A program made the translations under genes and the position numbers. 64,000 nt of DNA from Chitinophagaceae bacterium (GTDB lineage Bacteria > Bacteroidota > Bacteroidia > Chitinophagales > Chitinophagaceae), in contig JAQBNK010000164.1 in assembly GCA_028288595.1 (NCBI GenBank), forward strand, positions 1-64,000, written 5' to 3'. Below, piece after piece: positions 8,223-16,666 of this stretch. The first letter of the stretch is position 1; every line of letters begins with the position of its first letter. Under the pieces are notes generated by a model. It had not been told where the DNA came from. It was given only the letters and a program-made list of their open reading frames with translations, and did no database searches.

Positions 8223-8897
8223 TCAGGTTAATAACTGCTCAAAGAAACCCCCTATCTTTTTTTGCCTGTCAACAAAATGTATTTCTAAAATCCATTCTCT
8301 TTTATTACCATTTGAATCCGGTGCAAATATATCATTATGGTTATCAGGATGAATATATAACTGGTTACTTCCATGCGCTACTCTTTCATGTGGGAACTCA
8401 CCAATAAGATGCCCTGCTATTTTTCCGCCGAAGGTCCAGCCATATTGTGATGCTTTTTGCACAGCATACAGATATAATTCAGCCCCCGTCAGCTTGATTT
8501 GGTAATTAAACCATTCTTTTGTTTCATACCATGCCTTTTCTACATCAGCTTTCAATTTATGTTTAATTGTATCCTCACCTATAACATAGGTTCTTCCCAG
8601 GTCTGCTTCCCATTCTTCGATAACGGGCCCGAAATCAAAAAATAAAATATCATCTTCCTGAATTACTAATTCTGGTGGGTTCTCATCATAGGGCAATAAA
8701 GTATTAGCACCACTTCTGACAATTCTTTTATGCCAATGCTTTTCTATACCAAAGAGGTCATGAGCCAACTTAAAAATTTCGGTATTTAGCTGCCGTTCTG
8801 ACTTTCCTGCCGCAATTAACTTTCGATCATCCACCGCTTTAAATAATTGAATGGCAATATTTTCAGCCCAGATTAATTTCGCTTTTACGCTTTCCAT
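8223..8897 (-). CDS. M24-family (aminopeptidase P / creatinase fold) metallopeptidase-like protein
   Basis: A 224-residue protein with only the pita-bread catalytic domain. The metal ligands of M24 enzymes can be placed: Asp in LFFDFGPV, Asp in EADLGRTYV, His in GGKIAGHLIGEFPHE, Glu in LEIHFVD; a fifth acidic ligand near the C-terminus is less clear. The usual N-terminal domain of Xaa-Pro aminopeptidases is missing, as is common in compact M24 homologues. The absence of a signal peptide predicts a cytosolic protein, probably cleaving small peptides or acting on a creatine-like compound. It lies alone between a small membrane protein and a sigma-factor operon on the same strand. Confidence 0.82.
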   Translation of the reverse strand: MESVKAKLIWAENIAIQLFKAVDDRKLIAAGKSERQLNTEIFKLAHDLFGIEKHWHKRIVRSGANTLLPYDENPPELVIQEDDILFFDFGPVIEEWEADLGRTYVIGEDTIKHKLKADVEKAWYETKEWFNYQIKLTGAELYLYAVQKASQYGWTFGGKIAGHLIGEFPHERVAHGSNQLYIHPDNHNDIFAPDSNGNKREWILEIHFVDRQKKIGGFFEQLLT

Positions 8898-9067
8898 TAT
8901 TCCTTTCTTTTCAAATTATTTTATAGTCTTCATAAATCGGAAAGATCTTGCAAAGAAGTCGGCTTTAATATCCGAGCGAAACCAGAACTAAACAAACAAG
9001 AATTGTAAATGCTTTTGATTTCAGTCAGCACCTTTCTGCCCCAACCGTTTGTAGGAGGTTTTATTAT

Positions 9068-9466
9068 TTATTCGATTATTTTATAACGAAAGTCATCAAT
9101 GATATTTACCAGTAAAGGATAATTGCCCGACGGTGCAAATACATAATTTGCAGTAATTGCAACTTTTTTACCTACTAGTTTTTTATACTTAACATTGGGA
9201 TTTACAAATTTGTTCAGGAGGCCATAAATGCGAATTTCTCTTGTAGTGGCCGTGTCTTCTTCCTGGCCTGCGGGAATAAATGTTACTGGTTGCGGCAAGA
9301 TTAAAACCATTGCATTTTTTATTGTTTTCCCGCTAACAGGATGTTTCAAGTCTTTTAATATCACCTTTCCTGTCAAAGTATTTCGGCCGTATTTATAAGT
9401 CCGTAAGTTTTGGGCAGAACACATAAACGAAAGGAAAAGAAAAAAAATAATTGCTGGATATTTCAT
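9068..9466 (-). CDS. Small secreted protein of unknown function, downstream of an ECF sigma factor
   Basis: A 132-residue protein with a clear signal peptide (MKYPAIIFFLFLSFMCSAQ, cleavage after AQ). The mature part is about 110 residues, basic and beta-rich, with a segment that reads like a small barrel (TGKVILKDLKHPVSGKTIKNAMVL ending before a Pro-rich turn). It starts 36 bases after the sigma-factor stop, so the two are probably one transcription unit. No anti-sigma transmembrane or FecR domain is seen. No family recognised. Confidence 0.72.
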   Translation of the reverse strand: MKYPAIIFFLFLSFMCSAQNLRTYKYGRNTLTGKVILKDLKHPVSGKTIKNAMVLILPQPVTFIPAGQEEDTATTREIRIYGLLNKFVNPNVKYKKLVGKKVAITANYVFAPSGNYPLLVNIIDDFRYKIIE

Positions 9467-9502
9467 ATGATGGTGTTTGCTTAATTTATCATTATTAATT
9501 TT

Positions 9503-10216
9503 CTATTTACCGAATAAAGCGATGCTCCATTGATTTCTTAATGAAAACCCATAATAACCAGTATGGATAAGGCCTTCGTCAAATAATTTATTCTTCACCT
9601 TCTCCCTTAGTTCTTCCGGTAAGTCAATATTTTTATAAGCTGACCTGAATATTTTAATTTCCGCATCGCCCCACTCCAGGTAGTGATCAGGTTTAGTGCT
9701 AAAAATTGCAGGCAATAATTGCCGCAAATCTTTGCGGGCATTAAATAGTTGGCTCCCGCTGATCCCTTCAGTTATTTGTAACAGTTCACTTATTTCTTTA
9801 TGCTTGTACCCATATATATCGTGCAGCACAAATACATGCCGGTAACCAACTGGCAACATGCTAAGCGCCTGTTCCGCATTCTCTGAAATTCCGCTTTCAG
9901 GTTTTTCACTGAAGTCATCATGAATTAACATGTAGTACTTGCGTTTGTGATAATACTCCCTGCTGCAATTAATTAAAGCCTGTTTTAGGGATGATTTAAG
10001 TTGTGAATTAGAAGAAAGACGTAATGAGTTTTCAAAAGTTATCATCCACGCTTTTTGAACAATGTCCCCTGCGACCGGCACATTACCAGCCGTAAGCTGC
10101 ATAGCAAGCCGAAAGATTGTCTTCGTGTGAAGGTTGTACAACTTTATGAATGCAAAGTCATTACGCCCGGATAAAAACTGCTTTACTAAAAATATTTCAG
10201 GGATATTGATGACCAT
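9503..10216 (-). CDS. RNA polymerase ECF-type sigma factor with C-terminal extension
   Basis: A 237-residue sigma-70-family protein. Residues about 12-75 form region 2 (FAFIKLYNLHTKTIFRLAMQL, then DIVQKAWMITFEN), and residues about 115-165 form region 4 (ALSMLPVGYRHVFVLHDIYG, then HKEISELLQITEGISGSQLF), with a helix-turn-helix that would read the -35 element. About 65 residues follow region 4, longer than in typical ECF factors; this tail (DHYLEWGDAEIKIF, then LPEELREKVKNKL) could hold a regulatory helix pair. No FecR-like anti-sigma gene is adjacent; the next gene encodes a small secreted protein. The target promoters are unknown. Confidence 0.82.
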   Translation of the reverse strand: MVINIPEIFLVKQFLSGRNDFAFIKLYNLHTKTIFRLAMQLTAGNVPVAGDIVQKAWMITFENSLRLSSNSQLKSSLKQALINCSREYYHKRKYYMLIHDDFSEKPESGISENAEQALSMLPVGYRHVFVLHDIYGYKHKEISELLQITEGISGSQLFNARKDLRQLLPAIFSTKPDHYLEWGDAEIKIFRSAYKNIDLPEELREKVKNKLFDEGLIHTGYYGFSLRNQWSIALFGK

Positions 10217-10405
10217 ATAAAGTACTTAGCACTTATTGATGCATTTACTTCAAGTTATTAAACCCGGAAATCTATTTTTTTTGAAACGGACTAATATAAA
10301 ATTTACAGTATAGAAACGTCTTTTCCGGGATAAACAACCTATTGGAAAAGGACGAAATTGGATTTTCAGGGACATATAGATTCAGGGGTAAAAATGTTTA
10401 ACGGC

Positions 10406-10413
10406 TATATTTG
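10406..10413 (+). promoter_or_regulatory. Bacteroidota -7 promoter box (TAnnTTTG) for the LytS/LytTR cluster
   Basis: TATATTTG is an exact match to the Bacteroidota -7 consensus TAnnTTTG. It ends 13 bases before the kinase start at 10427, so the leader would be very short. No good -33 TTTG box is visible at the expected distance, which lowers confidence. Confidence 0.4.
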
Positions 10414-10426
10414 AATAAACAAAAAA

Positions 10427-11491
10427 ATGCCGGGTTTTAGCATTACTTACTGGAAACAAAAAAACCTGTTACTGCACAGGCGATGGCCATGGCATTTATT
10501 ATTTTGGACGGGATATGGCTTGTTCCGGTTCTGGCTTTATTATATTACAATAAAATATTACCCGCGAATTTTCCTGGAGTACATGTTACTCTCAGAAATA
10601 ATCTTTGCAGGCTTTACCTATTTTACGGTGTGGTTATACAAGCGGTTGTTTGAATTTAAGAAGTACCTGATTTATTTTTCTGTTGGTTCTTTCAGTTGGT
10701 TACTATATCTGTATAGCAGAACTGTTTTTCAATTTTATTATTTAAAAAATGAACCCCGTTTCAGGGGTAATACTTTCCTGGATATTTTGGTCAATAACAT
10801 AACATTTGTAATTGCCTGCTTTTTATTTATAACAGCATGCAAATATTTTAAGGATGGATACATCAGGCAACAATTTGAAGCGGAAAAACAACAACAACAA
10901 TTAATGGCGGAAGTCAATAATTTAAAGTCGCAAATCGCTCCTCATTTTTTATTTAATACCCTTAATAATTTGTACGGTCTCGCAGTAGATAAATCTGATA
11001 AATTACCTGACCTGATGCTGCGCCTTTCTGATCTGCTCAGGCACTCCTTATACGAAACCCAAAAGCCATTCGTATCAATAAACGATGAAATCAATGTATT
11101 AAAAAGCTATATCAAACTTGAAAGTGTGCGACTGGAAGATAATCTTGAATTGGAATTTGATAACACCATTCCGGCAGATGCGCCCTATCAAATTGCGCCT
11201 TTAATATTAATTGTGTTTATGGAAAATGCTTTTAAGCACTCAAGGTTCGTTCAATCATCAGCAGTAAAAATTTACATTAATACAACGCTTGAAAACGATT
11301 GGTTTAGCTTAACTATAAAAAACAACTATAATAAAGAAAAGGCAACCTCGGAAAACGGAATTGGTTTAACCAATGTTAAACGAAGGCTGGAACTGCTCTA
11401 TCCAAATCACCAACATCAATTAACTATTACGGAGGATACCATTTTTTATACAATAGATCTGCAGATTCAATTAGTAAGGAAGTTTAAATGA
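10427..11491 (+). CDS. LytS-family sensor histidine kinase (His_kinase, 4 membrane spans)
   Basis: A 354-residue membrane kinase. The N-terminal about 150 residues hold four or so hydrophobic spans without a large periplasmic domain; a short coiled linker (QQFEAEKQQQQLMAEVNNL) leads to the LytS-type phosphoacceptor region IAPHFLFNTLNNLYG with the histidine near residue 173. The ATPase part has MENAFKHS (N-box) and ENGIGLTNVKRRLELLYP (G-box). It forms a pair with the LytTR regulator that starts 6 bases after its stop. Without a sensory domain outside the membrane, the signal is probably a membrane-borne or small diffusible molecule; this is inference. Confidence 0.92.
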   Translation: MPGFSITYWKQKNLLLHRRWPWHLLFWTGYGLFRFWLYYITIKYYPRIFLEYMLLSEIIFAGFTYFTVWLYKRLFEFKKYLIYFSVGSFSWLLYLYSRTVFQFYYLKNEPRFRGNTFLDILVNNITFVIACFLFITACKYFKDGYIRQQFEAEKQQQQLMAEVNNLKSQIAPHFLFNTLNNLYGLAVDKSDKLPDLMLRLSDLLRHSLYETQKPFVSINDEINVLKSYIKLESVRLEDNLELEFDNTIPADAPYQIAPLILIVFMENAFKHSRFVQSSAVKIYINTTLENDWFSLTIKNNYNKEKATSENGIGLTNVKRRLELLYPNHQHQLTITEDTIFYTIDLQIQLVRKFK

Positions 11492-11497
11492 CCCCAA

Positions 11498-12235
11498 ATG
11501 GAGATTGAAAAATATAATTGCCTGGTAGTGGATGATGAACCCATTGCCCGCAAGATCATGATTGGCTATATAGAACAAATGCCATTACTCCAACTTGGGG
11601 GAGAGTGTATAAATGCATTAAGTGCGATTGATCATTTAAGGACCCGGGGCAATATTCATATCATTTTTTTGGATATTAATATGCCTAATCTTTCCGGTTT
11701 ACAATTATTGAAAATAGTACAGCCACAACAACCCGTTATTTTCACAACGGCATATACCGAATATGCTGTTGAAAGTTATGATTTGAATGCTGTCGACTAT
11801 CTTCTAAAACCTTTTTCGTTTGAACGATTTACAAAAGCCGTGTATAAGGCCATAGACGCTATTACAAATTCTTCAAAAAACCATTTTGAACCTGCCAATG
11901 AAAAAAGGCCGGATATTTTTATAAAATCAGATGGCAAAAATTACCCGGTTTTTTTAGATGACATTTTGTATTGTGAGGCCATGAAAAACTACACCCTGGT
12001 AGTGTTAAAGAATGAGCAGAAATTAATGCCACTTATTCCACTATCAAAATTTGAAACATTGTTATCAGATGCCGGTGGAGAATTTATACAAATACATCGT
12101 TCCTATTTAATATCAAAAAAACACATTACTGCTATCACTCCAAATAATGTAACTATCAATAAATTCGAAATACCCATTGGTGTACAATTCAAAGAAAATT
12201 TTTTCAAGACAATAGGAATGAATGAGAAAGGATAG
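11498..12235 (+). CDS. LytTR-family response regulator
   Basis: A 245-residue regulator. Receiver domain, residues 7-120: acidic pocket VVDDEP, phosphoacceptor Asp59 (FLDINMP), Thr of FTTAYTEYAVES, and Lys of LLKPFSFE. LytTR DNA-binding domain, residues about 140-240: FIKSDGKNYPVFLDDILYCE and FIQIHRSYLISKKHITAI. It is activated by the kinase directly upstream and likely co-transcribed with the next kinase/regulator pair. LytTR proteins bind direct repeats near promoters; no such site was identified here. Confidence 0.93.
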   Translation: MEIEKYNCLVVDDEPIARKIMIGYIEQMPLLQLGGECINALSAIDHLRTRGNIHIIFLDINMPNLSGLQLLKIVQPQQPVIFTTAYTEYAVESYDLNAVDYLLKPFSFERFTKAVYKAIDAITNSSKNHFEPANEKRPDIFIKSDGKNYPVFLDDILYCEAMKNYTLVVLKNEQKLMPLIPLSKFETLLSDAGGEFIQIHRSYLISKKHITAITPNNVTINKFEIPIGVQFKENFFKTIGMNEKG

Positions 12236-12246
12236 AACTCTTAAGA

Positions 12247-13176
12247 TTGAAACACTATTTTAATAGTTTCTGTTTATTATTTCCAACAATTATAGTATTA
12301 CAATTGACCAGTGTGGCTGCCCATATCATAAATATTTTATTCGCCTTTGCGGGCTTTCTGTTCTATAATTCAGTTTCCGGGAAAAAAAGTCACCTATCCC
12401 ATAGTTCTTTAAAGTCTATCCGGCTCTTAACAGTTTCGCTTATAGTAATAGGAAATGTAATTGTATGCTACTTTCTTTTTCATGACAACATCGTTTTAAA
12501 ATCAGTTGAGTTAACGAGCATTTTTTTATTGGTTTACATCACCCTTCATTACTTAAAGCTTCGAAAAGAAAATAAGTTACAGGTGCTATATACTGAAAAC
12601 CTGCGGATCGCAAAAGACCACGCAGAAGTGGAAGCACTAAAACTTCAGCTTGATCCGCATTTTCTTTTCAACACACTAAATACATTGCATCATCTCATAA
12701 AGCCGGAAAATGAAGAAGCCAGGAAATATGTTCAGCTTTTGGCAGACGTATACAGGTATATTTTAAAAAATAAAACTAAAGAACTTGTTCTGCTGCGGGA
12801 CGAATTGAATTTCTCTCAACAATATTTTTATCTCTTAAGTATTCGTTATGGACAAGCCATTCATTTCGACGTTCAGATAGATTTACTTAAAGCCGAAGAT
12901 TACCTGGTAATACCTGTCTCCATACAAATTTTAATAGAAAATGGGATCAAACACAATCGCTTTACGGTAGAAGAGCCCTTGTGCCTGCTGATAAATATGG
13001 AAGGGGAATTTATTACTGTACAAAATAAAGTGAGGGGAATTAATAAAAGTGATTCGTTAAAAATAGGCCTGAAAAATTTATCAGAACGTAGTTTGATGAT
13101 TGTAAATAAACCTTTAGTTATCAAATCTTCCGATCTGGAGTTCACTGTTCATTTACCATTATTAAAATATAAGTGA
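12247..13176 (+). CDS. Second LytS-family sensor histidine kinase (TTG start)
   Basis: A 309-residue LytS-type kinase with three to four N-terminal membrane spans (residues 5-115), the phosphoacceptor segment LDPHFLFNTLNTLHHL (His near residue 138) and the ATPase N-box IENGIKHNR. The C-terminal G-box part (KIGLKNLSERSLMI) is short. The reading frame has no ATG near its beginning; TTG at 12247, with AAAGGA about 15 bases before it, is the best start, 11 bases after the previous stop. The stop codon overlaps the ATG of the next regulator, so both are translationally coupled. Confidence 0.88.
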   Translation: MKHYFNSFCLLFPTIIVLQLTSVAAHIINILFAFAGFLFYNSVSGKKSHLSHSSLKSIRLLTVSLIVIGNVIVCYFLFHDNIVLKSVELTSIFLLVYITLHYLKLRKENKLQVLYTENLRIAKDHAEVEALKLQLDPHFLFNTLNTLHHLIKPENEEARKYVQLLADVYRYILKNKTKELVLLRDELNFSQQYFYLLSIRYGQAIHFDVQIDLLKAEDYLVIPVSIQILIENGIKHNRFTVEEPLCLLINMEGEFITVQNKVRGINKSDSLKIGLKNLSERSLMIVNKPLVIKSSDLEFTVHLPLLKYK

Positions 13177-13952
13177 TGCGTATATTAATTATTGAAGACG
13201 AAATTCCTGCTGCTACTGAACTGATTAACATACTAAAACAATTAGACCCCCTTGTTGTTATTGAAGGTGTTTTACCTACGATGCTGGACGTAAAACAAAG
13301 CCTTGAAACTTATAACGGGAAAATTGATCTCATTTTTATGGATATTCAGTTACAGGGCGAAAATATTTTAGAGACTTTGCCCGAATTTGAAATTCCTGCA
13401 CCCATCATATTTGTTTCTGCATATGACGATTACCTCATTGATGCGTTGCAGCATACATCGCTTGATTATATACTGAAGCCTATTAACAAGGAAAAAATTC
13501 AAAAAGCCCTATCGAAGTATACCGATATCAAGAAACATTTTCTCCAGGGATATGATTATTTATTAAAACAACTTGCTGAGCGGACAAAGAAAACAAGGTC
13601 ACGCATATTGTATAAAAAAGGCACAGACTTTCACTTTTGCCGCATCGAAGATGTCGCTTACTTTTATTCTGAGTTCAGGCTGATCTTCCTGGTCGATTTT
13701 CGTGAACAAAAACACCTGACTGACATCAAAACATTAAATATTCTGGAAGAAGAATTAGACACCAGGATATTTTACAGGGCAAACAGGAAATTTATCATTA
13801 ACATCAACGCAATAAAAAAATTCAGGCTGCTTGATCGCGTTAAACTGGCAGTTGAATTAACCGTTAAAGTTCCTGAAGAAGTAATTATCAGCCAGGAAAA
13901 TGCACCCTATTTTAAAAATTGGATCGCTTCTAAGGGTGACCCGGATATTTAA
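13176..13952 (+). CDS. Second LytTR-family response regulator
   Basis: A 258-residue regulator that starts at the ATG overlapping the kinase stop codon (TGATG); a GTG one codon earlier (13173) is possible but less likely. Receiver domain: IIEDEIPAA, phosphoacceptor Asp56 (FMDIQLQ), VSAYDDYLIDAL and LKPINKEKI. LytTR domain: RILYKKGTDFHFCRIEDVAYFYSE and FYRANRKFIININAIKKF. It completes the second of two back-to-back kinase/regulator pairs that look like an old duplication. The similarity between the two regulators is modest, so different targets are likely. Confidence 0.92.
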   Translation: MRILIIEDEIPAATELINILKQLDPLVVIEGVLPTMLDVKQSLETYNGKIDLIFMDIQLQGENILETLPEFEIPAPIIFVSAYDDYLIDALQHTSLDYILKPINKEKIQKALSKYTDIKKHFLQGYDYLLKQLAERTKKTRSRILYKKGTDFHFCRIEDVAYFYSEFRLIFLVDFREQKHLTDIKTLNILEEELDTRIFYRANRKFIININAIKKFRLLDRVKLAVELTVKVPEEVIISQENAPYFKNWIASKGDPDI

Positions 13953-14025
13953 TTCTTTGTGTTAAACGTTCCTGTTACCCGGGAACACGGTACCCCCCTG
14001 CTATTCTTTTTTCTTAAAGCTGTAA

Positions 14026-14055
14026 TAAAAAGAGCGGGTGGTTGAAACCACCCGC
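14026..14055 (-). terminator. Intrinsic terminator of the second SusC/SusD operon
   Basis: A perfect 10-base-pair stem, GCGGGTGGTT at 14034-14043 and AACCACCCGC at 14046-14055, is followed in the minus direction by TCTTTTTATT (A-run 14026-14030 on the plus strand). It lies 113 bases beyond the stop of the DUF1735 lipoprotein gene. The plus direction has no T-run after the stem, so it serves the minus strand. Confidence 0.7.
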
Positions 14056-14168
14056 GTTGTGCTGTTAAATTATTCAGCACATGAGAAAATCTTTAATTTC
14101 ATCTGCCACCCTGCAGTTCGCATATACTAAAGCGCCTCATTAGGGCGCCTTATTACATAAATAAGTTT

Positions 14169-15134
14169 TTATCTCACGCCCGAAAAAACCCAGGTTTCAT
14201 CAAACGTTGTTCTGACTGTGGTACCAGGTTGTAACAAAAAATATTTAATGCGGAAAGTTTTTGTAGCAGGATCATAAGCATTTACACCGGTAGGATCTAA
14301 CGCTGCGGAACGGCCATTAGCAGAAGGTTGTCCAAATGAATTTACAATGCCTGTTACTTTATTTGTCGCAGGATCGATGGTGATATTCAAACCAAAAGTT
14401 CCATACTGGCTTGCTCCGCCACCGCTTAAAATAAGATGCGTTTGAGTGCCCTGGCTTTTATCAAATACGGCGAGTGTATTAGAACCTGTTGTTCTTAATT
14501 CAAATGTTAGCGGGTAATAGCCGGTAATAGTTGAAGCCGTCAGGTCAACCATAGTTCCGTTAACAGTATATACGCCATCCCATTTATTTTTAATTCCAAC
14601 TTCCACTACTACTTGTTTCTCACTTGCAGATATCTTTCCATTGTTATCTACAGAAGTGATCTTAAAACCAAGTGCATATTTTTTATTCGGATCCAGTGCC
14701 GTAGCATTCGGAACAGTGATCTTTAACTGTTTGTAAAATTCGCCCGGACCGAAAGTCAAACTATAATCATTACCTGATTTCGGATTTGAAGCATCTGGTG
14801 TAAAAGTAGTTGGAGGCAGCGGTATATAACTCGTTCCTCTTGCAGTGTTGTATGCAGTTATTACAGCCGGGTCCTCGGTGATAACAACTTTGGTTGTAGA
14901 ATTCAAAGCATCTTCTCCGGGTGCATCGCGATAAACATCTACAAGGCCAAATGTCTGCGAAGTCGTTACCAGATCTATAGCCGTTAATTTATACCCGCTC
15001 CCCGGTGGCATTCTTACAATTGTTGATCCCTTTCCATCAGCTTGCTCAGGAATAGCAGGCTTTTTGCACCCAAAAACCAGTGCTATTGTACTAACCGTTA
15101 GTAACGTTTTGAGTATAATATTTTTAAATTTCAT
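14169..15134 (-). CDS. DUF1735-domain surface lipoprotein of a SusC/SusD operon
   Basis: A 321-residue lipoprotein: signal peptide with lipobox ending in ALVFGC, then KK. Residues about 35-165 fit a DUF1735 (BT_3987-like N-terminal) beta-sandwich, with landmarks TTKVVITEDPAVITAYN and YKQLKITVPNATALDP followed by KKYALGFKITS. The rest (about 180-321) is a second beta-rich domain with TVNGTMVDL and a calycin-like ending, DETWVFSG. Such proteins sit on the outer membrane next to SusD and help bind glycans. It is the last gene after susC and susD, with a stem-loop between susD and this gene. Glycan specificity is unknown. Confidence 0.85.
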   Translation of the reverse strand: MKFKNIILKTLLTVSTIALVFGCKKPAIPEQADGKGSTIVRMPPGSGYKLTAIDLVTTSQTFGLVDVYRDAPGEDALNSTTKVVITEDPAVITAYNTARGTSYIPLPPTTFTPDASNPKSGNDYSLTFGPGEFYKQLKITVPNATALDPNKKYALGFKITSVDNNGKISASEKQVVVEVGIKNKWDGVYTVNGTMVDLTASTITGYYPLTFELRTTGSNTLAVFDKSQGTQTHLILSGGGASQYGTFGLNITIDPATNKVTGIVNSFGQPSANGRSAALDPTGVNAYDPATKTFRIKYFLLQPGTTVRTTFDETWVFSGVR

Positions 15135-15163
15135 ACTGTTCTTTGTTATAGAATTAAAATGAT

Positions 15164-15188
15164 CGGGGCAGTCAGATTTACTGCCCCG
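15164..15188 (-). other. Intercistronic stem-loop after susD
   Basis: CGGGGCAGT (15164-15172) and ACTGCCCCG (15180-15188) form a perfect 9-base-pair stem with a 7-base loop. It starts 10 bases beyond the susD stop and ends 29 bases before the next start. No T-run follows, so it is more likely an RNA-stabilising or partial-termination element than a full terminator. Confidence 0.65.
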
Positions 15189-15197
15189 TAATGTTGT

Positions 15198-16640
15198 TTA
15201 TTTATCCCACCATACTCTTGCTTCCGGTGTATCTCCTCCGCCCATTCTTGCAACAGCTTCCTTCACACTCGTACTATTCAAATTATATTCATTAGGTCCG
15301 TATGTAAAACGCCGGGGTATTTGTTTGCTCGAATTAATTGCATTAGAAGTTGGGGTTAATGCAGGTACGCCTGTTCTGCGCCAGTTAGCCCATGCCTGAA
15401 GACCATCAGGATAAAAAGAAATGTACTGTTGCAATTGTATCTTTTGAAGATCGGAAGCAGTCCCTGTAAGACCAACGGAAGTATTTGCGAGGTAACCGCT
15501 AAGATTTCCTGTTACACCCCATTCGGCCCAATTCTCTGAAATTCCATTCTGATAAAATGCAGCAACATTCGCGGTGATCCATCCACGTTGCGCGGCTTCT
15601 GCAATTGCAAGTAGCACATCTGATGCACCTATAATAACGAGGGGTGAAGATCTGTCTCTTTTGGCCGCGGCTAAAATCGTTGCATAACTGGTTCCAAAAA
15701 TAACAGCCTGATCTCTTGTTAAACCATAAGGAAAACCCGTAGTGGAAGATCCGAAAGCAGCTTGCCTGGGATCGCTGAGTGAAGCCGTAAGATCCGTCAT
15801 CAATTTAGACTCCGCATAATCGGTACGTCCATTATAGAGTGCCCACCACGGGCTGCTGAAAGCTGCTACGGTACCAGGATATTTAATAGTAAAATTATCA
15901 GCGTTTGATGCTATATAACCTTGTGCATCCTGGAAGGCTGCTTTAAATTCGGTAGCACCAAATTCATTTGCGCCGGGATAAACTTTACTGGTGCGAAGTG
16001 CAATTAACATTCTTAATGAATTGGCAAATTTTTGCCATTTTGTTACATCACCACCGTAAATAATATCTCCTTGTACCTTGGCGCCTGTGGGTTGAAATTG
16101 GGCAATAGATTCTTTTAACTCTTTAACCAGGTCTTTATAAATGGCTTCCTGTGTATCGTATTTAGGGGAAAGATTGGCTGAACCTTTTAATGATTCGAAA
16201 TAGGGTATATCACCCCACCTGTCTGTAATTGTCCAGAAAATGTAAGCCTTCATTATCCTTGCAGTAGCAACCTGGTTTGCATTTGCGCCAAACTTCGTAG
16301 CATTATCTTTTGTAGCAGGATCCGTATTAATATTGATAATATTCTGAAGGTCCATAAGGCCACCTGCAAAATTACCATCAAACTCTAATTGCGGAAGTGC
16401 ATAGAGAGATACTTCTGTGTATTGGGTTTCTGAAAACTGCTGTGCATACAGACCGGGTCTTGTTTGTGCAGCAAGACCACCCAAACCAGCCAGCACGTTA
16501 GTAAGCAATGCCGCTGTTGAAGGCACTGCGGTACCGTTTGGATTAACATTCGTATCGCCAAAATCATTGATCTTTTTACAACCGGCAGATAGCAGTATTG
16601 CTACCATCGCCAGCACATTGAACATTCTATTTATTCGCAT
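15198..16640 (-). CDS. SusD/RagB-family nutrient-binding lipoprotein (SusD-like_2 type)
   Basis: A 480-residue outer-membrane lipoprotein that caps a TonB-dependent SusC transporter. It has a signal peptide with lipobox LLSAGC followed by KK, then FGDTNVNPNGT, a very common opening in this SusD subgroup. Helical TPR-like segments such as ATARIMKAYIFWTITDRWGDIPY and SPLVIIGASDVLLAIAEAAQRG are typical. The C-terminus RRFTYGPNEYNLN and VWWDK is also characteristic. It follows susC by 26 bases. Ligand class cannot be told from sequence; this subgroup often serves peptides or glycans. Confidence 0.93.
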   Translation of the reverse strand: MRINRMFNVLAMVAILLSAGCKKINDFGDTNVNPNGTAVPSTAALLTNVLAGLGGLAAQTRPGLYAQQFSETQYTEVSLYALPQLEFDGNFAGGLMDLQNIININTDPATKDNATKFGANANQVATARIMKAYIFWTITDRWGDIPYFESLKGSANLSPKYDTQEAIYKDLVKELKESIAQFQPTGAKVQGDIIYGGDVTKWQKFANSLRMLIALRTSKVYPGANEFGATEFKAAFQDAQGYIASNADNFTIKYPGTVAAFSSPWWALYNGRTDYAESKLMTDLTASLSDPRQAAFGSSTTGFPYGLTRDQAVIFGTSYATILAAAKRDRSSPLVIIGASDVLLAIAEAAQRGWITANVAAFYQNGISENWAEWGVTGNLSGYLANTSVGLTGTASDLQKIQLQQYISFYPDGLQAWANWRRTGVPALTPTSNAINSSKQIPRRFTYGPNEYNLNSTSVKEAVARMGGGDTPEARVWWDK

Positions 16641-16666
16641 AATAATAGATTTAATAATTATTTTTT

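Noticed and set aside
13968-14012. Terminator of the second LytS/LytTR pair (GTTCC ... GGAAC with later T-run)
   Set aside because: The stem is only five pairs and the T-run is far from it; too weak to call.
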